Below, in pieces: positions 7,424 through 17,258 of a stretch of DNA of 17,985 nt. Source of the DNA: Fennellomyces sp. T-0311 (taxonomy: Eukaryota > Mucoromycota > Mucoromycetes > Mucorales > Lichtheimiaceae); the NCBI GenBank assembly GCA_025266875.1, contig JALLLT010000137.1, forward strand, positions 1-17,985. The letters run 5' to 3'. The notes below the pieces were generated by a model. It was not told where the DNA came from. It was given only the letters and a program-made list of their open reading frames with translations, and did no database searches. The position numbers and the translations under genes were made by a program. The first letter of the stretch is position 1. Each line of letters starts with the position of its first letter.

Positions 7424-10400
7424 TCACTCCTCGGTCCATTTTACATACGTCCTATCTGGTAATTTGAAAGTCTTTCCTTTCGTGTTAATCCAAGAGAACC
7501 TATCAGCATCTGTGTTCACAAGGTATCGATTAAAAAGGTTATTGTCGTTCATTTTTCCAGAGCCAAAATCAGGTACGATCCACACAGATCGATCGATCTG
7601 GTTTGCGTAAGCTATGAACATTCCGTTGTAATTTTGATCTAACGCTGGCTTGACCACCTCCAACCCTGTAGCATGCGCTGTCTCTACATGTGTATATCGC
7701 TGAGCTAAACACAAGTTGACGATTCTAGACCCGTATTGGATACTGAAGAACATGCGCGTTTGCCCGTATACTTCTTCTTTGTCGTATCGGAATACTGCGT
7801 ACTCGACTCGCTTTCTACCATGGAATACTTCGTGCATACGAATTTTTTCAACGATCTTTTTCCCATCTGTTTCGAAATCAGTAATCGTTAGCATTTGATA
7901 TATTTCGAGTTGTTGATTTTCGAGTTTTGGCATGTTCCTACGTGCGCATGTTGCTGAATTACCGTTCTCATTCGTGTCAAGAAACGATGAAAGCAAATCT
8001 TTAAAGCTGAAATTGGGCTGAGATTCTGTGCTGTGTACGCTATGTATCGTATGGAAACCACTGAGCTCCAATGATAGCGCGTATGTTGGTGGCAGAAGGC
8101 TGGCAGGATCAACAAAAGCTGGTGGAATTGGTATTGGGCTGTTTGTTTCGGCTTTTTTATACTCTAGAGAATCGTAATAATGCACGCTTCGGGCCATCTA
8201 TAGATGAATTGCTTAGAGTATAAATACATATGTTGCATATCATAAATACGTGCTTGGTGTATATGATCATGGCGTCCATTTGTTCGCCACGCGGGTCATT
8301 TAGCATCCCGTTTATGTTGTCGTTCAGAATGAGTGGTTGAATATGATTGCACTGGTCCGCGACTCCGTATATCTCTGCTGTACTTTGTCGCCATGTGGTT
8401 TTTAGGAAAGCGCATACGACTCTATTAAGCAATAATTGAATTGGCGCATATTCTCAAAAGTGTTTTCAAGTTAAGATACCGGTGAGTACTTCTCAAAGAT
8501 CGAGCTAAACTTGTAATAATCAGCTAAAGACGCATCCATGGAATCCAGGTGAGACTCCTTGAATTCATGGCCGGTTGTTTGTATAAAAAAGTCGATAAAA
8601 CCTCGCACACATTGCGCAGCTTGAAGCGGAATATAATCATAAACACAGGGAAGCAAGATCTTATTCAAAAGGACAGTCGTATTGATGGTGAGAATATATC
8701 AAAAGAAAAGCTTTCAAAGCATACATACGCGCATATTGTCAACCATTTCAGCATTCGTTGGATTTTTCATATCGCTTTTGAAGATGCCGTTATTGAAGTG
8801 CCGAATTTCCTTGTAAGGCGGTAAGCTGGCAGCTCTAGAAAGGAGTATATAAGCAATGTAAGTTAGCATCCAATATTCAACAACTGATGCCATCGACATC
8901 CCATAACAAACCGGTTTCGAATTTCATCCATGGCCTCTGGGTCATGCTTTTCCTTGATCATTTCATGGATGCATGTCAGAAGGTGCGTGTATATTCCACC
9001 TAGTTGATGAAGGTCATCACACACTAGTGCTTCATATATGTTGAAGCGTTCGTTCGGACGCATAGTCCAGAATGCGTTCTATGAAAGAGGAAAATAAATG
9101 TACTGATAAACAACAAATTAAGAAATTACCCGACTCACCGAGACTAAATTAACTGAGTACTTCTTGCACATTTCTTCGCTCAAGCCTTTCTGCCTGTTGT
9201 CATGCAGCACCTTTCCATGACTGTTTAGCCGGATCATTTTTGCAGGAGTGCGAAGTATGTCATTGTTCTCGTAGCTGCAAGGCAAGTGAAAGTTTGATGT
9301 TTCTGTGATGCAACTCGGACAAGCACGGTTGGTATTCGGACCTTGTTTAGTACCCGCAAGCAGACACCTAAAAAGTTTTAATCGATCCATGTGAAGATAT
9401 AGATGGTATCACTTCACTTACTGCTCAGGGTAGTCGGCAGTGTAAGTTGCTAAGGCTGGATAACAAGCATAATTTCTATAATGCGGCCCTACAATGTCAT
9501 ACAGCCTAATTACAGCATAGTCAACAGGATATCCATTTCCAAATCGGCTTCCCGGACTGTACCGGTTTTTTCTATACGGTCTGAGTATTCTGGATAGACA
9601 ATAATGGAACACTGCTCGACGGGCAGCTGCAAACCATGGACCAACGTCGCGTTGTGAATCCATATAAGGAAAGTAGGCAAGTAGTTTCAATGCGCCAAAT
9701 TCACTTTTGTCTCGAAACTGGCGTAGCGTGTTGCCTAGTAAAATAAAGCAACTATCAGTGCAATACTAAACAATGAGGAATATGTCAGAACGAGGATTAA
9801 GCTTACCTAATTTCAGGTATAGAGGCCACGCTTGCTGTCGCTGATTTCCAGTGATCACCGTTTCGTCCGAAGCAAGCATTATAGCTAGTACGACCGCCCC
9901 TTTTGGAAGTTCTTTCTAGTTTCCACGTATTAATTCAGAATTTAAAGTGTGAGCTTCTTTCAATTGCTTATACCTGGAGCTTTATCCACCAGTCACTGGA
10001 ATACAAATCAGTATAGACACGCTCGCCTCCACGCTTTACAATGCACGGGTTCAGCTTGGTAACTTTCCAAAGAATAGGATCACTGAAAATCTTTTCGCAC
10101 ACTTTGTGTATATCGCGGTACTCTAGGGTTAAAGGGCCACCTACTTCCTTGAGGAAAGCCTCTTCCTTGCCTTTCGGAAAATCAGGAACGGTATAAACAT
10201 CAATAATCTCCTGATGAAAAGTCTAACAAAAGCATAAGTATACTCTTTTGCACTGTGTGGCTACAGCAGACACATACCAAGTCTGGGTTCGATCCAGTAA
10301 CATGATCTTTGATAGCTTGCAAAGTTTTATATTTGACTGCCAATGGCTTGCGTTTCAAATACGCTTCCATACAGAATGACTCGATTATCTGTACAAATCT

Positions 10401-11005
10401 AAAAATGCGTAAGTCACTAAGATATATGCTAACTGTGGATGGTGATAGAACATACCTTGCATAGAGTTCTTGTGACAATTCAGCGTCCACAGCAAAAGTA
10501 GCCATGTCCAGCTCACGATCAGAAAGACGTACAAGTTGCATTTTTTCATGATATTTATATTTTTCATCGTATTTTACTGATGTCCCCACTTGCTTTATAA
10601 TAAGAGTTAGGTGTTGTCGAGGCTACAGAGGAAGTTTCTTTACACACCTTCAGTTAAAATCTCATAATCTGGATCTTGAGGCGAAGGAGGGGCAGCAGTA
10701 GGGGAAAAATTTGGAGCACGTTCTGACCAAGTGTCCCCGTAATCGAGCATATCGTCTTGGTAATCGTGTCCTGATGTATTACCACTACTATTGTTTATAG
10801 TAGGCTCGTGTTCTGATCTGGTTGCTGATCTGCGTTGCCCAGTTTTCGGTCGAGCACTGTTTCGCATTACCCCGAATGGTTTGACTGTTTCCTTTTTGTG
10901 GTCGTTTCGAATGTGTCTACGTAAGTGTCGAAGAGATCGGTATGATTTTTTGCCTTTGCAAGCTGCCATGGGGCAACGAAGATCTGTGAGTAGTTTAGTC
11001 ATCAT
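7424..11005 (-). pseudogene. Plavaka-type (CACTA-related) transposase, twelve exons, one frame lesion
   Basis: By splice signals and codon continuity the exons are 11005-10648, 10588-10456, 10398-10278, 10222-9974, 9915-9807, 9734-9422, 9367-9139, 9078-8912, 8834-8729, 8659-8480, 8421-8250 and 8197-7424, about 969 codons, a usual length for the family. The N-terminus has a C2H2-like finger (CPMAAC...HIRNDH, exon 1). Family landmarks follow in order: SSDWWIKLQKELPKGA and LASDETVITG; WPLYLKLGN; RRAVFHYCLSRIL; YTADYPEQ; RACPSC; FWTMRPNERFNIYEAL with DDLHQL; LPPYKEIRHFNNGI; FPKNHM..YSRDIRSRG; YSTTHSERQHKRDAK; and at the end QTRMFFSIQYGSRIV with SVWIVPDFG. It should act in the nucleus as a DNA transposase. 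Exon 11 is one base out of phase (172 nt): the frame ending HKRDAK meets TGA at 8296-8298 while EQMDAMIIYTKH lies in another frame, so this copy is probably inactive. It shares a short divergent promoter region with the next gene. Confidence 0.85.
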
Positions 11006-11118
11006 AAGGCTGTAAACGCGACGCGCGACACGCAACCTGCAACACGCGCATTTCAAAAATATAAACGCGCAGCACCACTATAGCTTCGTCTCTTTCTCTC
11101 AAACCAAATTAGTGTGTA
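11006..11118. promoter_or_regulatory. Divergent promoter region between transposase and accessory gene
   Basis: Only 113 bp separate the chosen ATG of the Plavaka-type transposase (11005, -) from the ATG of the plus-strand gene (11119). It contains a TATA-like TTTATATTTTT on the minus strand (about 11053-11063) and a pyrimidine-rich run TCTCTTTCTCTC (about 11089-11100) before the plus-strand start. On the transposase side an upstream ATG at 11051 opens an 18-codon frame that overlaps the transposase start. Such a short shared region suggests joint expression of both element genes; this is inference. Confidence 0.5.
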
Positions 11119-12388
11119 ATGACCAAAAGACAGAATCCCTCATCTTCGAATACCAGACGACAGCGTAGCTCAACTCCAACTCGCTCCCGGCCGTTGTCTT
11201 CGAAATGTTCAGTGAGCTTTCTTTAAAAAAAAACAGTACGCTAACTCGATCCATTTGTAAATAGTTTCGGAAACGCTATCACAGCAGTTCCCTGTGAAAC
11301 GAAAAACGATTGGCAATGACGACGATTCCTCTGACAGTGGCTCTGACGGATCGTCTGGATCTGAGGAATATATACCAAAGGAAAAGAAAAAACCTAGAAC
11401 GGCATTAAAGAGATCTCGACGGATTCGTGAAAGGTTTGTATATGTTAAATGCTTCAGTTTATATTGAATAATATATAATCACTAGCACTGATTCTGATGG
11501 CGAGGCCCCAGAAACGCTCCGCATCAAAAAGAGGACCACAATGTACTCGCAGTTCATTGAGCTTGTCCAGCAATCGCTGTACACTGTTGACGCGTTTCCG
11601 ACTTTAAAAAATTCACGTCTGTCAACTGAAGAAATCGTATATCACCTAAAGAAAAAAAGTCCTGATGACGATGCTCCTGTTGACCAAGATCTGGTCGATG
11701 ATGTATGTATATATGTTATTTCGAGTAAATGTTATTAATGATAAACACTTTAGTTTATGGAAATTACGTCAAGCAAGCGAACGAACCTGCATTCAGGTGT
11801 AGGCGACTGGCTCGATGTGAAATCTTTTCCATTGACCAAGTTTCCAGCTGCTTGCAGTGACAGCCGGCAAGAGCTGTACAGATATCTCTTGGAACATAAC
11901 CGGTATTGGCGGCGACAAGTTGGTGTATACACTCTAATCACAATTTTATAGCATTTTTCGCCGAGGATACGATGATCGCGGCCGCTTCATGTTCAACGAC
12001 TGCATTGCTGATTGTCTTCAATTTACACTGTTGAACACTACAAATGGTCCCTCTTGCCTACGGCCTGTACCTGACATCATTCCACGAGAGCTTATCTGCC
12101 TCATTGCGCAAATAGTAAATTTATGGGTACAAATCTTCGTATATTTGGCCAACATATTTTGTTTATCAGATCAAGTACCGTCTGGAGGTAGGAGCTTCAA
12201 CTCCCGAAGGCCAGGTCACAAGGAGAGCTACGTCCAAGTCCGGCAATAAGGTTGAAGCATTTGGATGGGGATCCTGCTGGGACGATGCTTACAAAGACAT
12301 GCTGAATCCCAGTGGTAATATCGGACAATATATCAAATGGCAACGCGTGGAGGAGTTTATTACGGATAAGATCGTCAGGTTGATGTAA
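11119..12388 (+). CDS. Uncharacterised accessory gene of the Plavaka-type element, six exons
   Basis: The exons are 11119-11211, 11285-11433, 11486-11702, 11754-11902, 11952-12114 and 12170-12388, with introns of 49-73 nt and all phases consistent, giving 329 residues. The start ATG (11119) opens a Ser/Thr/Arg-rich basic tail (residues 1-31). An acidic serine stretch follows (DDDSSDSGSDGSSGSEE, about 42-58), then a basic patch (KEKKKPRTALKRSRR, possible nuclear signal). The rest looks globular and helical, with MYSQFIELVQQSLY, SSKRTNLHSGVGDWLDV, FRRGYDDRGRFMFND and, near the end, FGWGSCWDDAYKDML and QRVEEFITDKIVRLM. I recognise no domain. Its position suggests a role in the element's transposition, perhaps like the DNA-binding TnpA of En/Spm, but nothing in the sequence proves DNA binding. 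The frame has no lesion, unlike its neighbours. The fourth intron's donor (11903, GTATTG) is the least certain. Confidence 0.75.
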
Positions 12389-12622
12389 AATATACCCGAC
12401 GATATTTTGATATTGCTTATAAAGTATTTATTATGCATCGTAGTGTTATGTAAGTATTATTGCTGAATAGCCTGAATTTTGCTGGTTTTAATGAATATAA
12501 ACACAAAGCTATAAATAGAATAGCGCGTGAGAAAAAATTATGAAACTCTGTATAAAATATATAGAAAATATATAAAAATTTATAAAAACTTAAAAAAAAG
12601 CTTCTAAGCTAAGAAACATATT
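12389..12622. other. AT-rich spacer between converging 3' ends
   Basis: The accessory gene ends at 12388 (+) and the Merlin-like gene ends at 12623 (-), so this spacer should hold both terminators and at least one element boundary. It is strongly AT-rich with repeated TATAAAA/TATAGAAAATATA words. No gene is seen. Confidence 0.5.
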
Positions 12623-13991
12623 TTAAAGCCTTCTGCGTTTTGTACCACGTGATGAAGAAGGCTCCCGATAATCCTGATCATCTATAATAGCTGTAAATTA
12701 GTAAAAAAAAGGAAAATACTAATAAAGATTAGAAAAACTTACTTTTATCATCTAAAATTTCCTCATCATCACTAGAGTCAAAGGCATCATCCTCCTTTAA
12801 AACCTCTTCTGTGTCTACTGCCTCTTCAATAACCTCTGTAAGGTATGAACGAGGCTCTTCAGCTTCAGGTTTAGCCTTAGAGAATTTTACTTCACTAAGG
12901 CAACGCAAAAGATTTTGCTATAAATCACCACCATATTTACGGCGCCAAATGAACTCCACAAGCTTCCAAGGCATAAGACGACGAGTACGGTGACGAGCTG
13001 GAACACCCATCTTAACCCCATTCCAGGTACCTATAGTAAGTGTTAGTATATATGAATTAGATACTATATAATCTTACCTTCAATAGTATTGGTACAGGCT
13101 CCAGTTTCAGGGTCAACAAAGTTATACTTATGATTAACCCTTTCAACAATAAGATCACGATCAGGATCGCTGTCAATACCAATATAGCCTTTCCAGCAGT
13201 CAACCATAATATGAGGGCCTACTATTCTATTAGCTAATGTAGAAATATTATACCATCTTTTACATGCTTGTCAATAATAGCCTTCAGGGTAGTAGCTTTG
13301 CGATTTGGAACTGTAAGAAGGAACACTTTTCGTTCTGGTGTTCTTTCTACCCCTCCAACTACCCAAACACCTTCGACCTTATGTCCTTTACCACCTTTAC
13401 GCTTGCCAAACTTGCTTTCGTCAATTTCCACAATGATTCTATTGCCATCTTTGTCTTTTCCACCTAAAAGAATTATGTATTAGTATATATATGTATTATA
13501 GCTAAGTAATTACTTACCAATGAAAACATCTTCTGTTTTCAAATCTGATTCCAAAAGCATATAGATATTACCAAGGATACCAGCAATAGTAGGACGAGAT
13601 AAGCCAGAGTATACAAAGATATGTGCAAGTGTAGATCCAGTAAGCCAGCAGTAAAGAACCAAAAATACACTACGAAGATCAGACTTATACTCTGCAAAGA
13701 ATGATCCTTTTAGGTATAATATGGTTTTGGGACCACTACCACCACACTTGGACTTCTTAGGACAAACCCAGTGGTAGCCATCACGATCAAATGTACGCCG
13801 CATCACATGATTACCAGAGCAAAGCCTTTCAGCTAAGGGATCTCCAAAAACATGGAACTTATCAAGGTAACTATAGTAAAATTTTAGTATTTTATAAAAA
13901 AAAGTATTATAAACACTTACTCAACAAGAGTTTTATAGGACTCCAAAATAGGCCAGAGCAAAAGTAAAGAGGGAATACAAACTGGAGGCAT
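12623..13991 (-). pseudogene. Merlin / IS1595 (ISXO2-like) DDE transposase, five exons, two lesions
   Basis: The exons are 13991-13921, 13870-13518, 13463-13078, 13030-12743 and 12690-12623, with introns of 47-54 nt, about 388 codons. ISXO2-like landmarks: cysteines in the N-terminal half (RLCSG, HWVCPKKSKCGG); a helical stretch with LSRPTIAGILGNI; VEIDESKFGKRKGGKGHKVE with the first catalytic Asp (codon 13422-13420, about residue 156); WVVGGVERT; HIMVDCWKGY with the second Asp (codon 13201-13199); HKYNFVDPETGACTNTIEG with the Glu (codon 13081-13079); and TWNGVKMGVPARHRTRR followed by EFIWRRK. Two breaks are visible. Near 13245-13260 the frame changes, best explained by one missing base. TAG at 12918-12920 stands where the family has a Trp (GGDL-stop-QNLL). 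The frame beyond the stop remains open and codes for an acidic tail ending in a basic TKRRRL. Merlin elements normally have short terminal repeats and 8-9 bp duplications; I found none that convinces. Confidence 0.85.
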
Positions 13992-14099
13992 TGTCAATAG
14001 GCAGAAAAGAGAAGAATAAAATGCAGTAAAGCTTATAAGAAAAGTATACTCTTTATATATTTTTTCATACTATTGGAAAGTCATATGCAAATTATATTT

Positions 14100-14221
14100 A
14101 TGCTGACTCATTTTGTTTTATGTAATAGTGCTTACATATTTCTTTTTGATATATTTAGTAATGCTGACTAATTTTGTTTTATGTAATAGTAATTACATGC
14201 TTTTTTTTATATATTTGGAAA
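14100..14221. repeat. 61-bp tandem duplication
   Basis: ATGCTGACT(C/A)ATTTTGTTT followed by TATGTAATAGT and TTACAT starts at 14100 and again at 14161, with a few differences between copies. The spacing is 61 bp. Confidence 0.7.
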
Positions 14222-14582
14222 TATTTACACTTTCTTTCCATTTATATAGAATATTGGTGACAAATACTAATTTTTTTTGGTATATAAAGAATCCTTTTCC
14301 TTTTTTATATAATCTTTCTTAGTCATTACTGCTTTTTTACTTTCTGCTTAATAATAACTTACTTTTATATAGGATTTTTCCTTAATAAAACTTCTATTTA
14401 TATACTTTTATAGTACTTCTGTTATAAAAAGTACTTTCTTAATACTATTTTAGATACTTATCAATGCTCCTAAAGCTATTTATTACCATAATTAACAATA
14501 AGTGCTTATTTGAAGTAGTTAAAAAATTGAAAAAAAATAATAAAAAATAACAAATAAAAGTAAGTGTTGTATAGCAAAAAAA

Positions 14583-14652
14583 CTATCTGCGAGAATCGAA
14601 CACTGAACATGCTGCACACAACGCCATACATACACCATTATACCACAAACTT
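14583..14652 (-). tRNA. Degenerate tRNA-like sequence (probable pseudogene or tRNA-derived)
   Basis: On the minus strand TGGTATAATGG (14645-14635) matches the internal A box and GTTCGATTC (14601-14593) matches the core of the B box, about 33 bp apart, as in a tRNA gene without intron. The flanking arms do not pair well: the T stem and acceptor stem have several mismatches, so I cannot assign an anticodon or call an intact tRNA. It may be a tRNA relic or a SINE-like head in the AT-rich island. Confidence 0.35.
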
Positions 14653-15120
14653 GAATTTGAAGATTTTTGAAAATGTTCAATTAGGAGGATTACGTTTTCA
14701 ATAAATACTACTTTATTTTATCAATGATGTTCTTCCTATGTTTTCCTAGATGTTTAAAAACTCAAATCTTTTAAAAAAGCATGTGTTTTATAATTTAAAT
14801 TTAAAGATATTTAATGAAAACATCTTTTTTTTAAAAAAATATTTTTTATTATTGAAAAAGGTTTATCAAGTATAAAACCTATACTATCTGAAAGAACATA
14901 AAAAATAGTATATAAAGTAATTTAATATAAAGCTTTTATATAATAGTAAGTTGTAAAAAAATTACAAAGTTTTTTATTTTTTCTCATTTTGGCCTAAATT
15001 TATTAGGTTATACAATAATTTTAATTTTTTTTAGTTTCGCAGCATTTGGTTTACTATATAGGATAATTTTTTCCCTTTATATTACTATTTATAATAATAT
15101 TATATATATATATATATACT

Positions 15121-16011
15121 TTGTCGGTTATATTTTATATAATCCGCTTCGAGAGGTACAATGGCTATTTGAAAGACATCGACACCAACCAGAAAGATTC
15201 GTTCGAGGCCACGTTCATGAGAAAGTTCCAGGAAAAGACAGGTGTTCGCGACTTCGTGAATTCGTTCGCAACTCGTTTTGGTACCGCTCCTGTGTATCTT
15301 CAATTTTTGAACCTCTTTATGGATAAGGTCCAGCCGATCCAGGACACTATTGCTGAATTGCCACTGAACTTCGACATCCACACGTTCTACGCACTTTCCA
15401 CAGATACCGATGCCATTGGCAGTGTGAAGGGAAGCGAGCTACTGCCGCCGGATGCCTATCCATTAAAAGTCAAACCCTCTTCTCGCATGACGCTCGATGA
15501 TTACTGTTGCTTGTTGGCGTTTTATCGTACGCAGTATCCTGCCATACTGCTGGACGATGTAGAAAATCAGACCGGCCAAGGGGTACTTGTCAGCAACTTG
15601 ATCGAGGTGATGGCGACGATCATGCTTATGGGGCAGACATACCGAAGCTTTGCAGCACGGTCGCGTAGAGGTGCTCACGCTCTCGTTTTGTTCACAACAG
15701 GCCCGCGGAATGTCATCTTCTGGCCCTGTGAGATCCAGTACTTTTTCAGACATACGCTTCTCATTGATGGCCGGCCCATACACCACGTCTTTGCCTTTGT
15801 CCGTTACCTTCAAGAAGCTGAGGATCGTGTCCACGAATACACCGATCAATACATTGAGACTTGGTCAAGCGAATATACCCAACCAGATTTCTATTGCATC
15901 TTGCCTGTCCATCGGCTGTATACACAAGTTGCGGTCATTAAACATTCAGCCGGAGGCAATCGTGGCGCGAGAACTACTGTGATTCCTTTACATAAAAAGA
16001 AACTGGCTTAA
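15121..16011 (+). pseudogene. CACTA-like transposase, 3' part only (5'-truncated)
   Basis: A single uninterrupted frame of about 290 codons begins abruptly: recognisable protein starts at FERYNGYLKDIDTNQKDSFE (about 15142) and the residues before it look like AT-rich run-in. The FERYNG...TN.K....FM.KF pattern is found in the C-terminal half of CACTA-related transposases (DUF4218-like region). The end, IQYFFRHTLLIDGRPIHHVF, IETWSSEY and DFYCILPVHRLYTQVAV, fits a C-terminal domain often attached there. The catalytic N-terminal half is missing, and no start codon or promoter is present, so this cannot be an active gene. It converges with the accessory gene on the other strand, with 71 bp between the stop codons. 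The match is from remembered family patterns, so the exact family is less certain than the transposase nature. Confidence 0.65.
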
Positions 16012-16055
16012 ACTAAAAAAAATAAAATAGTGCCTCAATATTTTTTTACCCTACA

Positions 16056-16082
16056 GAAAAGGTTCCCCCATTGGGGGGTTGT
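16056..16082. terminator. GC hairpin between converging genes
   Basis: GGTTCCCCCATTGGGGGGTT at 16061-16080 forms a C5/G5 stem with a three-base loop, in the 71-bp gap between the transposase stop (16009-16011, +) and the accessory stop (16085-16083, -). A role in transcript end formation is only a guess; eukaryotic 3' ends do not normally need such a hairpin. Confidence 0.35.
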
Positions 16083-17226
16083 TTATTCATGAACTATCCA
16101 GTCCATCAACGCTGTGCGCGCATCATCAGGCATGGGAACATCGACATCGATATATCGTCGCTCCAGTTGGCCAGGATGTGAATCCTTTGAAGGACGATAT
16201 CCATCAAGTGTTCGTATAAGATCCGTTGCCTGCAGCTGAATAAGCAAGGGATATAATGAAATTTAAAAAGACAAATTCACCTGATGATTACGCCACTTGG
16301 GCACCTTTGCGGTCACATACTTTGTGCCGGTGGTGGGCTGGTCGATGTCTGTTTCTTCATCAGACATGCAGTCAACACGCGCCAGAAGAACTTCGGCGTT
16401 CGTATATGCGGAAAGCTCGGCAGCATGCTTCCGGTACTCACGTAAACGACGTTCAGAATTCTAAGTACTTCAATCAAAACAACATTTCTATATACTCATT
16501 CACGAAACTCTTACGGCCTTCTTGCGATTCGCCCGACGATCTGACCGTCGTTTATGTGCAGCCTTCTCCTCAGTTGTATGCAGCCTGGTACACCTATTGC
16601 CATGGAAACTGCAGATCTTCGACTTCAGCGCTGCTGGCGTTATCCGGACATTCGCCAAGTCTTCGATATACTTTGTGAGCTTTCTTCTCACCTCCTTGTT
16701 ATGAGGAGATGAGAAGGGCTCAGCAAGGAACCTAAACTGCTGGTCCGCTGGCAAAGTCTCATCGTGATACTCCCGTATTAGTTTCTATTCTCCAGTAAGT
16801 TACTATTCACACTTATTATAAAGTCTAACAGTTTCTTACGGAGACTTTCGAATCGTCCAGCCACAGCAATTCGGATCCAGGTACTGCAGCACCACCGGAC
16901 GGGACCGCAAAGGCAGGCGGAACAGTGGCACCAGGCAGGACAACAGCGCCAGACGGGACAACAGTGCCGGTGGTAAGCAATACGGACTATCGAGCAAGCG
17001 CGTTGCCCATCGAATCCACTCGCCGTTCCAGAGCGAGATTTCGCGCCTCTAACTGCCAGACGCGGTCCTGAAGCTGCAAACGCTCCTGTTCGGCATTTTC
17101 CGCCTCTACTCGGCGAAGGCGCTCCTGAGAACGCTCTTCATCCATAGCAGGGCGGACGAATTGGGTGGTGGTGGGCGTTTCACGGGTGGTGGTAGGGTGA
17201 GTGGTTGGAGCAGAAGAGCGAGGCAT
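16083..17226 (-). CDS. Coiled-coil accessory protein of a CACTA-like element, four exons, one in-frame stop
   Basis: The exons are 17226-16840, 16784-16515, 16460-16281 and 16235-16083, with introns of 45-55 nt and all phases zero. The frame has 330 codons including a TAG at 16989-16987. The N-terminus (MPRSSAPTTHPTTTRETP) is Thr/Pro-rich. Then follows a heptad-like coiled coil (MDEERSQERLRRVEAENAEQ to LALERRVDSMGNALA), the stop, a Gly/Val/Pro stretch (VVPSGAVVLPGATVPP), a basic region (KKAAHKRRSDRRANRKK-like, exon 2 end) and a C-terminal part with MSDEETDIDQ and VPKWRN followed by LIRTLDGYR. An acidic SDEE followed by a PxWR word is a pattern I associate with unnamed fungal proteins near DNA transposons, but I cannot name a family. 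The TAG may be a nonsense change (CAG or TGG); otherwise the first exon codes only for a 79-residue coiled-coil peptide. Confidence 0.65.
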
Positions 17227-17258
17227 CTATAGTACCACTTGTAACACTGCGCAGTGGG

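Larger units (their letters stand above)
13992..15135. other. AT-rich island without a supported gene
   Basis: The composition falls sharply here, with long A, T and TA runs (for example TATATATATATATATA near 15102-15117). It holds a 61-bp tandem duplication at 14100-14221 and a tRNA-like sequence near 14583-14652. Open frames such as 14113-14322 are low-complexity Phe/Tyr/Leu/Ile strings and not genes. The island starts just upstream of the Merlin-like start codon and ends abruptly at about 15140, where transposase coding sequence of normal composition begins, so it probably contains one end of the Merlin-like element and a rearrangement junction. Confidence 0.6.

Noticed and set aside
7241..7467. 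Two overlapping plus-strand frames with Cys/Phe-rich peptides
   Set aside because: They run into the 3' end of the transposase gene on the other strand and have no supporting signal.
6800..12600. Terminal inverted repeats for the Plavaka-type element
   Set aside because: Comparing the outer flanks by eye I found only short chance matches such as TTATCCTAAGG, repeated directly on the left side and not on the right.
14113..14322. 69-codon hydrophobic frame as a membrane protein
   Set aside because: It consists of low-complexity Phe, Tyr, Leu and Ile codons from AT-rich DNA and spans the 61-bp tandem duplication.
15463..15849. 128-codon minus-strand frame
   Set aside because: Shadow of the CACTA-like transposase frame on the plus strand.
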